A DNA stretch of 35,421 nucleotides, taken from an uncultured Eubacterium sp. (GTDB lineage: Bacteria; Bacillota; Clostridia; Lachnospirales; Lachnospiraceae). Position numbers and translations under genes: made by a program. The notes beneath the pieces are model-generated. The model did no database searches, was not told the DNA's origin, and saw only the letters and a list, made by a program, of their open reading frames with translations. The stretch is taken from the NCBI GenBank assembly GCA_947178105.1, contig CAMWXD010000043.1:1-35421 (forward strand). Direction: 5' to 3'. Shown in pieces: positions 23,509 to 31,800 of the stretch; position 1 is the stretch's first letter, and each line of letters begins with the position of its first letter.

Positions 23509-23602
23509 GAGCGTGTAAGAGAAATTCTTTCAGAAAGGCTTCCGCTATAAGGTATGAAGCAAAATCGCTGAAAGAAAATTTGATACACGCTCTACATTTT
23601 TT
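23509..23602. repeat. Long imperfect inverted repeat with GAGCGTGTA ends, terminator-like
   Basis: Left arm 23509-23533 (ending TTCTTTCAG) and right arm 23568-23592 (starting CTGAAAGAA) pair at most positions. An inner stem, GCTTC with GAAGC, sits in the loop. A T6 run follows, so it can end transcription of the GHKL gene, but the 25-bp arms are longer than a normal terminator needs. It shares GAGCGTGT with the element at 10910. Confidence 0.6.
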
Positions 23603-23626
23603 CGTTTGTTTAAAATAAACAGCATA

Positions 23627-23665
23627 AAACAGTTGACAACAGTTCAATACTGTTATATACTGTTT
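23627..23665 (+). promoter_or_regulatory. Promoter embedded in a four-half-site operator of the GntR/ABC operon
   Basis: A perfect -35 TTGACA (23633-23638), a 17-bp spacer and TATACT (23656-23661). Half-sites ACAGT (23629, 23639) and ACTGT (23649, 23659) recur every 10 bp and form two nested dyads sharing one centre near 23646. The layout implies autorepression by the GntR protein encoded directly downstream. Confidence 0.85.
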
Positions 23666-23684
23666 ATAACAAAGGAGGGAACAA

Positions 23685-24056
23685 ATGCATATCATTATTC
23701 ATAATTCTTCCATGCAGCCGATTTATGAACAGATTGTTTCACAAGTCAAGGCTGAGATTATGAACGGAGAATTAAAAGAAGAAGCAATGCTCCCGTCAGT
23801 CCGCACATTAGCGAAAGAATTGAAAGTCAGCGCACTGACTGTAAAAAAGGCATACGATGCACTGGAAGCAGAAGGGTTTGTCGTTACTGTCCATGGAAAA
23901 GGAAGCTTTGTGACACTGGCAAACCAGGCGCTGATGCTGGAGGAGAAGAAAAAGGAAGTAGAAGCTGGTTTTGAAATGGCGATACGCAAAGGCAGGAGCT
24001 GCGGAATGAGCGACGGGGAGCTGACAGAGTTATTTCATATTGTGCTGGAGGATTAA
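23685..24056 (+). CDS. GntR-family regulator, YtrA subfamily
   Basis: A 123-residue regulator. The N-terminal winged helix is complete: PIYEQIVSQVKAEIMNGEL, LPSVRTLAKELKVSALTVKKAYDAL, then the wing GFVVTVHGKGSFV. Only a short helical tail follows instead of a large effector domain, which is the YtrA type. These regulators usually repress the ABC transporter operon in which they sit. AAAGGAGGG precedes ATG 23685. The next gene starts 3 nt after this stop, so it is one operon. The palindromic promoter just upstream is its likely binding site. The inducer is unknown; in YtrA relatives it is often cell-wall antibiotic stress. Confidence 0.93.
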   Translation: MHIIIHNSSMQPIYEQIVSQVKAEIMNGELKEEAMLPSVRTLAKELKVSALTVKKAYDALEAEGFVVTVHGKGSFVTLANQALMLEEKKKEVEAGFEMAIRKGRSCGMSDGELTELFHIVLED

Positions 24057-24059
24057 AAG

Positions 24060-24908
24060 ATGTTAAGGCTGGATAACGTAAAAAAACACTACAGGGAATT
24101 TGATTTGGACTGTTCCATTGAAGTTCAAAAAGGATGTGTGACAGGGCTGATTGGGAAAAACGGAGCAGGAAAAAGTACGACTTTTAAACTGATCCTTGGG
24201 CTTGTCCGTGCGGATAGCGGACAGATCCGCATGTTTGGAAAGCCTCTGGAAAAGCTTGTTACGCAGGATAAAGAAAATATCGGCGTAGTACTGGCGGATT
24301 CCGGATTTAGCGGTTACCTGACGGTACAAGACCAGGCGTCGATACTGGCGGCGATGTATCGTCATTTTGACAGGGAAGGCTTTATGAAAAAATGCAGGGA
24401 GTTTGATTTGCCGCTTCATAAAAACATAAAGGAATTTTCTACAGGAATGAAGCGCAAGCTCCAGGTGATTGCGGCGATTTCACATAAGGCAAAGCTTTTG
24501 ATCCTGGATGAACCGACCGCCGGGATGGATGTAGTGGCAAGGGATGAACTGCTGGGAATGCTGCGGGAATACATGGAGCAGGAAGAGCGTTCCATTTTGA
24601 TCAGCTCCCATATATCGGGCGACCTGGAAAATTTCTGCGATGATCTCTACATGATTGATGACGGCAGGATCGTGATGCATGAAGATACCGATGTACTGAT
24701 TGGCGATTATGCGCTGCTGAAAATGACAAAGGAGCAGTATGAAAAGCTGGATAAAAAGTACCTGCTTCGTAAAAGAAACGAATCATTTGGGATAAGCTGC
24801 CTGACCAACCAAAAGCGGTTTTATATGGAAAATTATCCCCAGATTACTGTAGAAAAAGGAAATATAGATGAATTAATCATGATGATGGCGCGAGGTGAGA
24901 GGATATGA
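24060..24908 (+). CDS. ABC transporter ATP-binding protein
   Basis: A 282-residue ATPase. Walker A is GLIGKNGAGKST, the signature-like motif is EFSTGMKRKLQV, Walker B is LLILDEPTAGMD and the H-loop His lies in SILISSHISGDLE. The C-terminal 80 residues form the extension common to ABC-2 type export ATPases. It pairs with the permease whose start overlaps its stop (ATGA). Both sit behind a YtrA-type regulator, the usual arrangement for small export or stress-response ABC systems. The substrate cannot be told. Confidence 0.93.
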   Translation: MLRLDNVKKHYREFDLDCSIEVQKGCVTGLIGKNGAGKSTTFKLILGLVRADSGQIRMFGKPLEKLVTQDKENIGVVLADSGFSGYLTVQDQASILAAMYRHFDREGFMKKCREFDLPLHKNIKEFSTGMKRKLQVIAAISHKAKLLILDEPTAGMDVVARDELLGMLREYMEQEERSILISSHISGDLENFCDDLYMIDDGRIVMHEDTDVLIGDYALLKMTKEQYEKLDKKYLLRKRNESFGISCLTNQKRFYMENYPQITVEKGNIDELIMMMARGERI

Positions 24909-25573
24909 AAGGATTGTTAATGAAAGATTTAAAATTAATGAAAGCACAGAAGTCATTTTTAATTGTGATAGCCTTCTTATGTGTCTGGTTTGCAATCGCA
25001 GGGCGCAAAACCTCTTTTGTACTTGCTTATGTATCTGCGATGGTTTCCCTGTTTGTAGTGACGACGGTCGGTTATGATGAACATGATAACGGAATGGGGT
25101 TTTTGTTTACCATGCCAATCAGCCGCAAGCTCTATGTACTGGAGAAATATGTATTTGGCATGTTGCTGATGGCAGCGGCCTGTATTGTCGGTGTCGTCCT
25201 GGTATTTGCCCAGACAGCGCTGCGACAGGCTTCTTCTAACCCGATGGAAGAATTCTTTATGGCATTGATGATTCCAATCATTATGGTATCCCTCGTCATG
25301 TCTGTGATGCTGCCCCTTCAGTTAAAGTTTGGGTCAGAAAGAAGCCGTATGGCGATGGTGATTGGAATTGCCTTTATGAGTGTGGTTGTTTATGGTGTTC
25401 GTTCGATACAAAAGACGGTAAAAATAGTTTCCATAGACTTTATGGAGGTGGTACAGCAGTTGTCTCAGGCAACGGAAGCGCAAGTAGCTGCATGTATATG
25501 TGCGCTGTCGGTGGCGATGCTTGGGATCTCTTATGGGATCTCGGTGGCGGTTATGAAGGGAAAGCAGTTTTGA
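24905..25573 (+). CDS. ABC-2 type permease
   Basis: A 222-residue membrane protein with about six hydrophobic segments, starting after a short basic N-terminus (MKGLLMKDLKLMKAQKS) typical of ABC-2 permeases. The TTVGYDEHDNGMGFLFTMPISRKLYVLEKY region matches the cytoplasmic coupling area of this family, with the usual MPISR-like turn. The start overlaps the ATPase stop by 4 nt. It should dimerise and work with the upstream ATPase. The operon ends 17 nt later in a strong terminator. Substrate unknown; lipid-linked or peptide antibiotics are typical guesses for this class. Confidence 0.88.
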   Translation: MKGLLMKDLKLMKAQKSFLIVIAFLCVWFAIAGRKTSFVLAYVSAMVSLFVVTTVGYDEHDNGMGFLFTMPISRKLYVLEKYVFGMLLMAAACIVGVVLVFAQTALRQASSNPMEEFFMALMIPIIMVSLVMSVMLPLQLKFGSERSRMAMVIGIAFMSVVVYGVRSIQKTVKIVSIDFMEVVQQLSQATEAQVAACICALSVAMLGISYGISVAVMKGKQF

Positions 25574-25589
25574 CCGTATAAGCTTAAAA

Positions 25590-25634
25590 CAAGAAAGAGT
25601 TGGCGCTATACTGCCACTCTTTCTTGCTTTTTTA
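25590..25634. terminator. Bidirectional terminator between ABC operon and feoB
   Basis: CAAGAAAGAGT with GGC (25590-25604) pairs with GCC and ACTCTTTCTTG (25613-25625), followed by T-rich sequence. The arms run to about 14 bp. Confidence 0.9.
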
Positions 25635-25651
25635 GATTTTTTAAATCAAGA

Positions 25652-27694
25652 TTATAAAATCAGAACCCCTATCCGATACACCAGAAACGTAACAGCCCAT
25701 GCCACCAAAAGCTGGAACAGTGTCACAAACCCTGTCCATGCCCAACTGTCAGATTCCTTATGTATCGTAGCAAGCGTTGCCGCACATGGTACATACAGCA
25801 GGCAGAACACCATCAGGCAAAAAGCGTTCAGTGGCCCGAATCCGATCTCATGCAGTACCTTGGCAAAGGCAGACATGCCGGATGCGGAGTTTGCGTTTAC
25901 AATGCCGAATAAAACCGCGCAGCTTGATACCACGACCTCTTTTGCGGAAATCCCTGCAATCAGCGCTACCGCGATCTGCCAAAAGCCAAGCCCGATTGGT
26001 GCAAAGACTGGAACGAGCAGCCTGCCGATCATTGCGCCGAAGCCGTCAGACAGGTCGGCGGCATATCCGTGCGGGCCAAAATTCAGTAAAAGCCAGATCA
26101 GCAGTGTGGCAAGAAAGATCGTCGTGCCTGCCTTGCCAAGATAGTCCTTTACTTTATCCCATACATAGATGCCGACGGTTCTTGCATCCGGCATTTTATA
26201 TTCCGGCAGCTCGATCAGCAGGTAGTTGTCGCTTTTTTCATGGTCCAGCAGGTGCAGGATGAGCGATACAAAAATAGCGACCAAAATACCGATCAGGTAC
26301 ATGGAATAAGCGGCAAGCATCGCATAGTTTCCAAAAAACATCTCTGCAAACAGGATATAGATGGTCAGGCGGGCATTACAGCTCATAAAAGGGGTAACAA
26401 GCATGACCTTATAACGGTCGCGTTTGCTCTCCAGCGCGCGCGATGCCATAATTGCAGGGACGGTACAGCCAAAACCGAGCAGCATTGGGATAAATGCTTT
26501 ACCCGAAAGCCCCAGGCGGCTCATCAGTCCTTCCATAATATAAGCAACACGCGCCATATAGCCGCTGTCCTCCAAAAAAGCCAGTGCTAAAAACAGGATA
26601 AAGATATTCGGCAGGAACGTAACGATCGTACCGACGCCGCCTATGATCCCTTCGATCACGAGCGATTGCAGCACCGCATGGGTATGTATGGCGGAAAGCC
26701 CCTGTACCGTGATGCCGGAAATCCAGTCGATCGCGGTTTCAAAATAGCCTTTGATCCAGTCTCCGACGGTGAAGGTCAGGAAAAACACAACTGCCATAAT
26801 CCCAAGAAAAATCGGGATTCCAAAGATCCGGTGCGTCAGGGCATGGTCGATTCGTTCCGTAAAGGCATCCTGGCGTTTTTTATGCAGCAGCACTTCATCG
26901 ATAATCTCTTCGATAAAATCATATTTTTCGTTGATGATCTGCGATTCATAGTTTTGATCCAGTACATCCGGCAAATCTACCGGATAGGTTTTACGGACTT
27001 CCTGATCATGCTCCAGCAGCTTGATCGCGTGCCAGCGGCAGTTGGAAATATCCGGGTATTTTTCCCGCAGTACGGCGCTTATCTGGTCGATCTTATCTTC
27101 GATTGCATCTGAATAAACCATGGCAAATTCCGTATGGTGGTTGTGTACATGGCGCCCGCTGCCTTTATGGTGGTGGATCAGGCTGTCCGGGTCTGCCTGC
27201 CCCTTATGGTGGGCAGCCGCGTGCAGCAGCGAATCCAGCCCGGTACGCTTTCTGGCGGATACCGGGATCACCGGGATGCCAAGCATTTCCGGCAGGCGGT
27301 GCAGGTCGATCTCCATGCCGCGCTTTTCGACAATATCCATCATGTTCAGCGCCAGTACGACAGGCTTGCCAAGCTCTAAGATTTGCAGGGTCAGATAGAG
27401 GTTTCGCTCCAGAGAGGAAGCGTCCGCCACATTGATCACGACGTCCACTTCGTCGCTTAAAATAAACTGCCGGGATACCGTCTCTTCCATCGTATACGAG
27501 GTTAGGCTGTAGGTGCCCGGAAGGTCGACAAGGCGGATATTCAGGTCGTGGTCGCGGATGGCGCTTTCCACCTTTTCCACTGTAACACCGGGCCAGTTGG
27601 CAACCTTTAAATTTGCTCCGGTATAAGCATTAAATAAAGTCGTTTTTCCACAGTTTGGGTTGCCGATAAACCCGATCGTCAGATTTTCTTTCAA
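25652..27694 (-). CDS. feoB: Ferrous iron transporter FeoB
   Basis: A 680-residue Fe2+ permease. The N-terminal G domain has all GTPase motifs: GNPNCGKTTLFN (G1), NWPGVTVEK (G2), DLPGTYSLTS (G3), NMMD (G4) and VSARK (G5). A His-rich insert follows (HHHKGSG then HVHNHH), then the transmembrane core with Gate and core motifs such as PMLLGFGCTVPAIMASRAL and PFMSCNARLTIY. Length is normal for a FeoB without a FeoC fusion. I set the start at TTG 27694: GGAGG lies 7 nt upstream and the codon overlaps the feoA stop (TTGA). Extending further would translate the feoA region in the wrong frame. Transcribed after feoA. Confidence 0.95.
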   Translation of the reverse strand: MKENLTIGFIGNPNCGKTTLFNAYTGANLKVANWPGVTVEKVESAIRDHDLNIRLVDLPGTYSLTSYTMEETVSRQFILSDEVDVVINVADASSLERNLYLTLQILELGKPVVLALNMMDIVEKRGMEIDLHRLPEMLGIPVIPVSARKRTGLDSLLHAAAHHKGQADPDSLIHHHKGSGRHVHNHHTEFAMVYSDAIEDKIDQISAVLREKYPDISNCRWHAIKLLEHDQEVRKTYPVDLPDVLDQNYESQIINEKYDFIEEIIDEVLLHKKRQDAFTERIDHALTHRIFGIPIFLGIMAVVFFLTFTVGDWIKGYFETAIDWISGITVQGLSAIHTHAVLQSLVIEGIIGGVGTIVTFLPNIFILFLALAFLEDSGYMARVAYIMEGLMSRLGLSGKAFIPMLLGFGCTVPAIMASRALESKRDRYKVMLVTPFMSCNARLTIYILFAEMFFGNYAMLAAYSMYLIGILVAIFVSLILHLLDHEKSDNYLLIELPEYKMPDARTVGIYVWDKVKDYLGKAGTTIFLATLLIWLLLNFGPHGYAADLSDGFGAMIGRLLVPVFAPIGLGFWQIAVALIAGISAKEVVVSSCAVLFGIVNANSASGMSAFAKVLHEIGFGPLNAFCLMVFCLLYVPCAATLATIHKESDSWAWTGFVTLFQLLVAWAVTFLVYRIGVLIL

Positions 27695-27924
27695 GATGTT
27701 TCCTCCATTTCCCGTACCGTAATATTTTTTGTCATATGATAGCCGAGTGCAAAACGGGTACCGCGCAGCTTGATAATCATGATGCCTTTTCCCTTGCGGT
27801 TTAAAACCGATATTACCGATTCCTTTGTCATGCCAAGCGCTTCCAGACGGCGCTCCATCTGGAACGGAAGGCCTATTTTTTCTACGATGCAGCTTTTGCC
27901 GGTATCGATGTCTTTTAAAAGCAT
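27691..27924 (-). CDS. feoA: FeoA-like iron transport accessory protein
   Basis: A 77-residue SH3-like protein, beginning MLLKDIDTGKSCIVEKIG, with the expected RRLEALGMTKESVI turn and LRGTRFALGYHM near the end. FeoA interacts with FeoB and is needed for full Fe2+ uptake. GGAGG precedes ATG 27924. It overlaps feoB by 4 nt, so the two are coupled. Length is typical. Confidence 0.93.
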   Translation of the reverse strand: MLLKDIDTGKSCIVEKIGLPFQMERRLEALGMTKESVISVLNRKGKGIMIIKLRGTRFALGYHMTKNITVREMEETS

Positions 27925-27964
27925 GTGTGGAATCCTCCCTCTTATTGTGTTTGAAACTGCTGTT

Positions 27965-27993
27965 ATTATAACGCCATTTCACGCAGTGCGCAA
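27965..27993 (-). promoter_or_regulatory. feoAB promoter
   Basis: On the minus strand, TTGCGC (27988-27993), a 17-bp spacer and perfect TATAAT (27965-27970). No Fur-type 19-bp dyad is evident around it, so how iron controls it cannot be seen. Confidence 0.6.
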
Positions 27994-28104
27994 TACGTGA
28001 TCAGACACAGGAGCACCGTAACAGCAACAGAGCAGAAATATCCATTTATAGAATAAAATACGCAGATCATCTTGAAAATGGTTGTTAGCCAGTTGCTTTA
28101 TACA

Positions 28105-28142
28105 CAGAAAAGCCCACAGTGTAACATCTGCGGGCTTTTCTG
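28105..28142. terminator. Terminator of the XRE regulator gene, possibly bidirectional
   Basis: CAGAAAAGCCC (28105-28115) pairs with GGGCTTTTCTG (28132-28142), with one mismatch before an inner CAG/CTG. The A-run inside the left arm gives the U-run for the minus strand. Confidence 0.8.
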
Positions 28143-28150
28143 TCTGGTGC

Positions 28151-28468
28151 TCATGACTGCTTCTTATCCTTGAGCTCTCGATTCACGATCTGGAAATCGC
28201 GGATCAGACGCTGGATGTGCGCAGCCTGCTGAATGGTCAGATCTTCGACTTCGATAAATAAACGATCCCCATCTTCTTCAAGTTCAAGCAGGTAGTCGGT
28301 CGTACAGGAGAAATAGACAGCAATCCGCTTCAGTAGATCCACAGAAGGAAGGATATTGTCATTTTCCCAGTTACTGACGCTTTGCTTGGTAACGCTGAGT
28401 GCGCGTGCCAACTGGACTTGATTCAGGTTGTTTGCCATTCGTAATTCTTTGATACGTTCGCCGAACAT
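28151..28468 (-). CDS. Small XRE/Cro-CI type transcriptional regulator
   Basis: A 105-residue protein. Residues 4-60 form the HTH: IKELRMANNLNQVQLARALSVTKQSVSNWEN, with the usual PSVDLLKRIAVYFSCTTDYLL. The C-terminal 40 residues are helical (IQQAAHIQRLIRDFQIVNRELK). ATG 28468 has AAAGGGG upstream; an in-frame start 50 codons earlier would cover its own promoter and a hydrophobic non-family segment. It is divergent from the giant surface protein at 28851, and both share a TACTAWAGTA palindrome, so it may control itself and that gene. Confidence 0.9.
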   Translation of the reverse strand: MFGERIKELRMANNLNQVQLARALSVTKQSVSNWENDNILPSVDLLKRIAVYFSCTTDYLLELEEDGDRLFIEVEDLTIQQAAHIQRLIRDFQIVNRELKDKKQS

Positions 28469-28521
28469 GATATTACCCCTTTCTGCCTTTACTTTAGAAT
28501 GTGAAAAAAATAGTGCCAAAA

Positions 28522-28531
28522 TACTATAGTA
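28522..28531. promoter_or_regulatory. Operator-like palindrome TACTATAGTA in the XRE gene promoter
   Basis: A perfect 10-bp palindrome that overlaps the only good minus-strand -10 (TATAGT), at about 55 nt before the XRE start. A bound regulator there would block its own transcription. Confidence 0.55.
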
Positions 28532-28660
28532 AAGTAAACGCATCAGCAAAAATCGGTAAACGATTCTTGTAATCTCTGAAAAACATAGGAAAAGCAACGA
28601 GTATCCAACATAAAACAAACATATGTTCTTTTTAAATCGATGAAAAAAGTATCTTTACAA

Positions 28661-28674
28661 AATACTAAAGTATT
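28661..28674. promoter_or_regulatory. Second operator-like palindrome AATACTAAAGTATT
   Basis: Inverted repeat AATACT/AGTATT with AA between, containing TACTAAAGTA, so it differs from the site at 28522 at one position. It lies 177 bp before the surface-protein start. The rest of 28532-28850 shows no clear promoter and no convincing gene; GTTGCAATTGACT at 28674 could hold a -35. Confidence 0.5.
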
Positions 28675-28850
28675 GTTGCAATTGACTACAGGCGAAAACA
28701 GCAACTGGAAAACGACAGGCTGAAAAGACGCAAATGCGTGAATTGCGCTTGTTTTTCAGAATAGGGCGCCAGGAGTGTGGCTGAAAATTGCATGTGGATT
28801 TTTAACACACTTCAAGTAACGGATCACCAGAAAGAAAAGGAGAGGACAGT

Positions 28851-31800
28851 ATGAAAAAAAGAAACTTGACAGTGATGAGGATGCTGTCAGTCACAATGAT
28901 CAGCGCGGTTCTTGGTACAGGTGTCAGCGCGCCGCTGCTGCCAGTACAGGCGGCGCAGGCTGCTGAGACAACGCAGGCTCCTGGAGCAGAGACAGACGCA
29001 GATACGCCGGTTTCAGACACAGCAGCAGACACAGACGTGCCATCAGCGAGAGAAGGGGAAGTAAAAGCGCTTACGGTTACAGCTGTAGATGAAACATACG
29101 GGACAGAAAATTTTACAGTTACAGTGTCCGGAGAAGGCTCAACCGTTTCAGAAGGCGTAACACGGTCATACGAAATTATAAAAGGTGCAGACGTCATTGA
29201 AGCGGCAACCGGGGAAGGCGCAGAAGGCAAGTTTAATATTCTTAAGGCTGGTACTGCGGAAATTAAGGTTACAGATACGGCAGCGGCAGCCGAAAATACA
29301 CAGGCAAAAGAAGGAGAGGGGACAATCGTCGCAGAGGGCACCTGTAATGTGACAATCTCTCCAAAAGAAATAACCGCAGCATTTTCAACGAATCCGACAG
29401 ATGTAAATATCGAAAAAACATATGACGGCAGTACAGATCTGCCTGCGGACAGCAAGGCAACGACGGATGCATGGGTGAACAATTTTAAGTGGGATGATCT
29501 CGTAGAAGCGGATAAGGAAAAATTAGACGTCAGCATTACCTATGCGTTTGAAGACAAAAATGCCGCAGAAAATAAGAAAATCGTAGCAACTGTCCAATTA
29601 GCGGATAAAGACAGCAGTGATCCGGTGGCAAGCAATTATACACTGGCAGCGGACGGAAAAATAGAAATTTCAAATTCAGGAGCGATTACAGCAAAAGAAC
29701 TGACAACCGCAACTGTCGCAGGAAAAAACGGCGCAGCCATCACAAAAGAATATGACGGGAAAACAGAAGTAGCAGCCGATGGCCTGCAAAATTTACAGAT
29801 CAGTTTTGACGCGGCAGACATTGTAGCAGGGGACACTGTCAGTGCGGCAGTTACAGATTGTAATTTTGCAGATAAAGCTGTCGGTACAGGCAAAAAGCTG
29901 GAAGCTACCATAGGTACGCTTGATAACAATAATTATAAATTGGCAGCCGGGCTGACAAAAGCGGAAGGAACCGGCGAGATTACAGCAAAGGCTCTTACAG
30001 CTACTGTAACAGGCACGGCAGAGAAAGAATACGACGGCACAACAGCAGTTCCGAGCGAGAACGGCAATTCACTGGGGATCACATTGGCTGGCGTGGTAGA
30101 CGGTGAAACAGTAACAGTTGACAATACAAAAGTACAGTACAGCTTTGCGGATAAGGCAGCAGGCGAAAATAAAAAAGTAACGGCACAGGTGCCCGCGGAA
30201 GCTCTAGGCGGCGAAAGTGCGGCAAATTATAAGCTGGCGGAAGGCGAGATTGCCGGTGATGCAGTCGGAAAGATTACACAAAAAGAGCTGACGCCAAAGC
30301 TGGTGATGGACGGGACGTTAACCAAATATTTTTCAGACAGTGATAATGATAAAAAGACAATTTCGCCGGAAGAAGCAAAAGCAGCCGGGCTGCATATTGA
30401 ATTAGAAGGGATCTGCGGTCAAGATGAAGTAACCGCGTCTGCGTCTTATGAATTTGCAGAGGAGAAAGAAAGCGAAAACAATCCGATTAAAGCAACTGCC
30501 ATCGAGCTGAAAAGCGGGGCGGACAAGGACAATTACAGCCTGTCTGCAACCACATTAGATAATACCAACGTTACGGGAAGCTTAAAGAAAACAAAAGGTA
30601 CAGAGCTGACCGTTACAGTGACAGAGATTGACGATGCAGAGTACGGCGACGAGCTTGCCCCGGCGGATATTGAATCGCATATTACAAGGAATACCGCTAA
30701 CAGCATAGAAAGCACAGGCATCCTGTCTTTCGAACCGGCAGCCGGCAGCGACAGCGTCCTCAAAGTAACCGCAGATGGAAATATCAAAATCAAAGGAACA
30801 GGCACGGCAAAGATTGCCTTTACCATTGCGGCGGATGCGGAATATGCAAAAGCAGAGAGAGAAATTACAGTCACTGCTTCGGCAAGAAAGCTGACGCCGA
30901 AGGTTGTATTCAATGCAGAAAAAGCCCCGGTAAAATATGTAGGCGAGGATGCGGCAATCTCAACAGAAGAAGCGGAAGCGGCAGGGCTGAAAATCGAGCT
31001 GTATGATAAAAATGGTACGGCTGTCAGTGAAGAAGAGGTTACCGCAGGTACGCCGTCCTTTGCTTTTTCGGATACAAGCGCAGCCGGAGAGACGACGATT
31101 AAGGCGACAAACCTTACGCTGTCTGACAGCACCAATTATGCATGGGCAGACGGCGTCGATGTGTCAAACGGCATTGAGAGCGAGGATAAGGTGCAGGTAA
31201 AGGAACCGGTAGCGATTGACAGGCTTTCTTTCCAGGATCTGGAATTGGACGCAAACGGGGAAGCGTCTGTACAGTTGAACGTTGGCGGGGAACTGACGTT
31301 GACGCCTGTTGCAGAGCCTGCCGAAGCAGAATTTACAGTCACATCCTGGGTAAGTGATAAGACGAATATTGCAACTGTTACGGATGGAACAGTCACAGCC
31401 GTTGCAGAAGGCACGGCAAAGATTACGGTTACCGTAAAGGAAAGAGGGGCGAACGGTGAGGAAAAGACTGCCGTATGCAACGTCGAAGTCGTTGGAGCGG
31501 ATACGCTTACAAAGGTAGAAATCACAGGGCTGACGGACAAAAAGCTGTCACTGCCGGTCGGCGGCGAAGCGCAGCTTGAGACAGCGGTTACGCCGGAAGG
31601 CTTAGAAGGCGTGGCTTATACATGGGAGAGCGAGGACGCCTCCATTGCGGAAGTAGATCAGGCAGGCAAGGTCACAGCGGTTGCGGCAGGCACAGCAAAG
31701 ATTACGGTTACGGCACAAGGTGCAGACGGAAAAGGCACAGCTACAGACTGGTGTACGGTGGAAGTCACGAATGAAGAAGTGGCTGTGACAGGCATCACGC

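Noticed and set aside
27695..27982. 96-codon N-terminal extension of feoB
   Set aside because: It reads the feoA coding region in another frame. The TTG at 27694 has a good SD and a 4-nt overlap with the feoA stop.
27925..28010. Fur box at feoAB
   Set aside because: No recognisable 19-bp dyad around the promoter.
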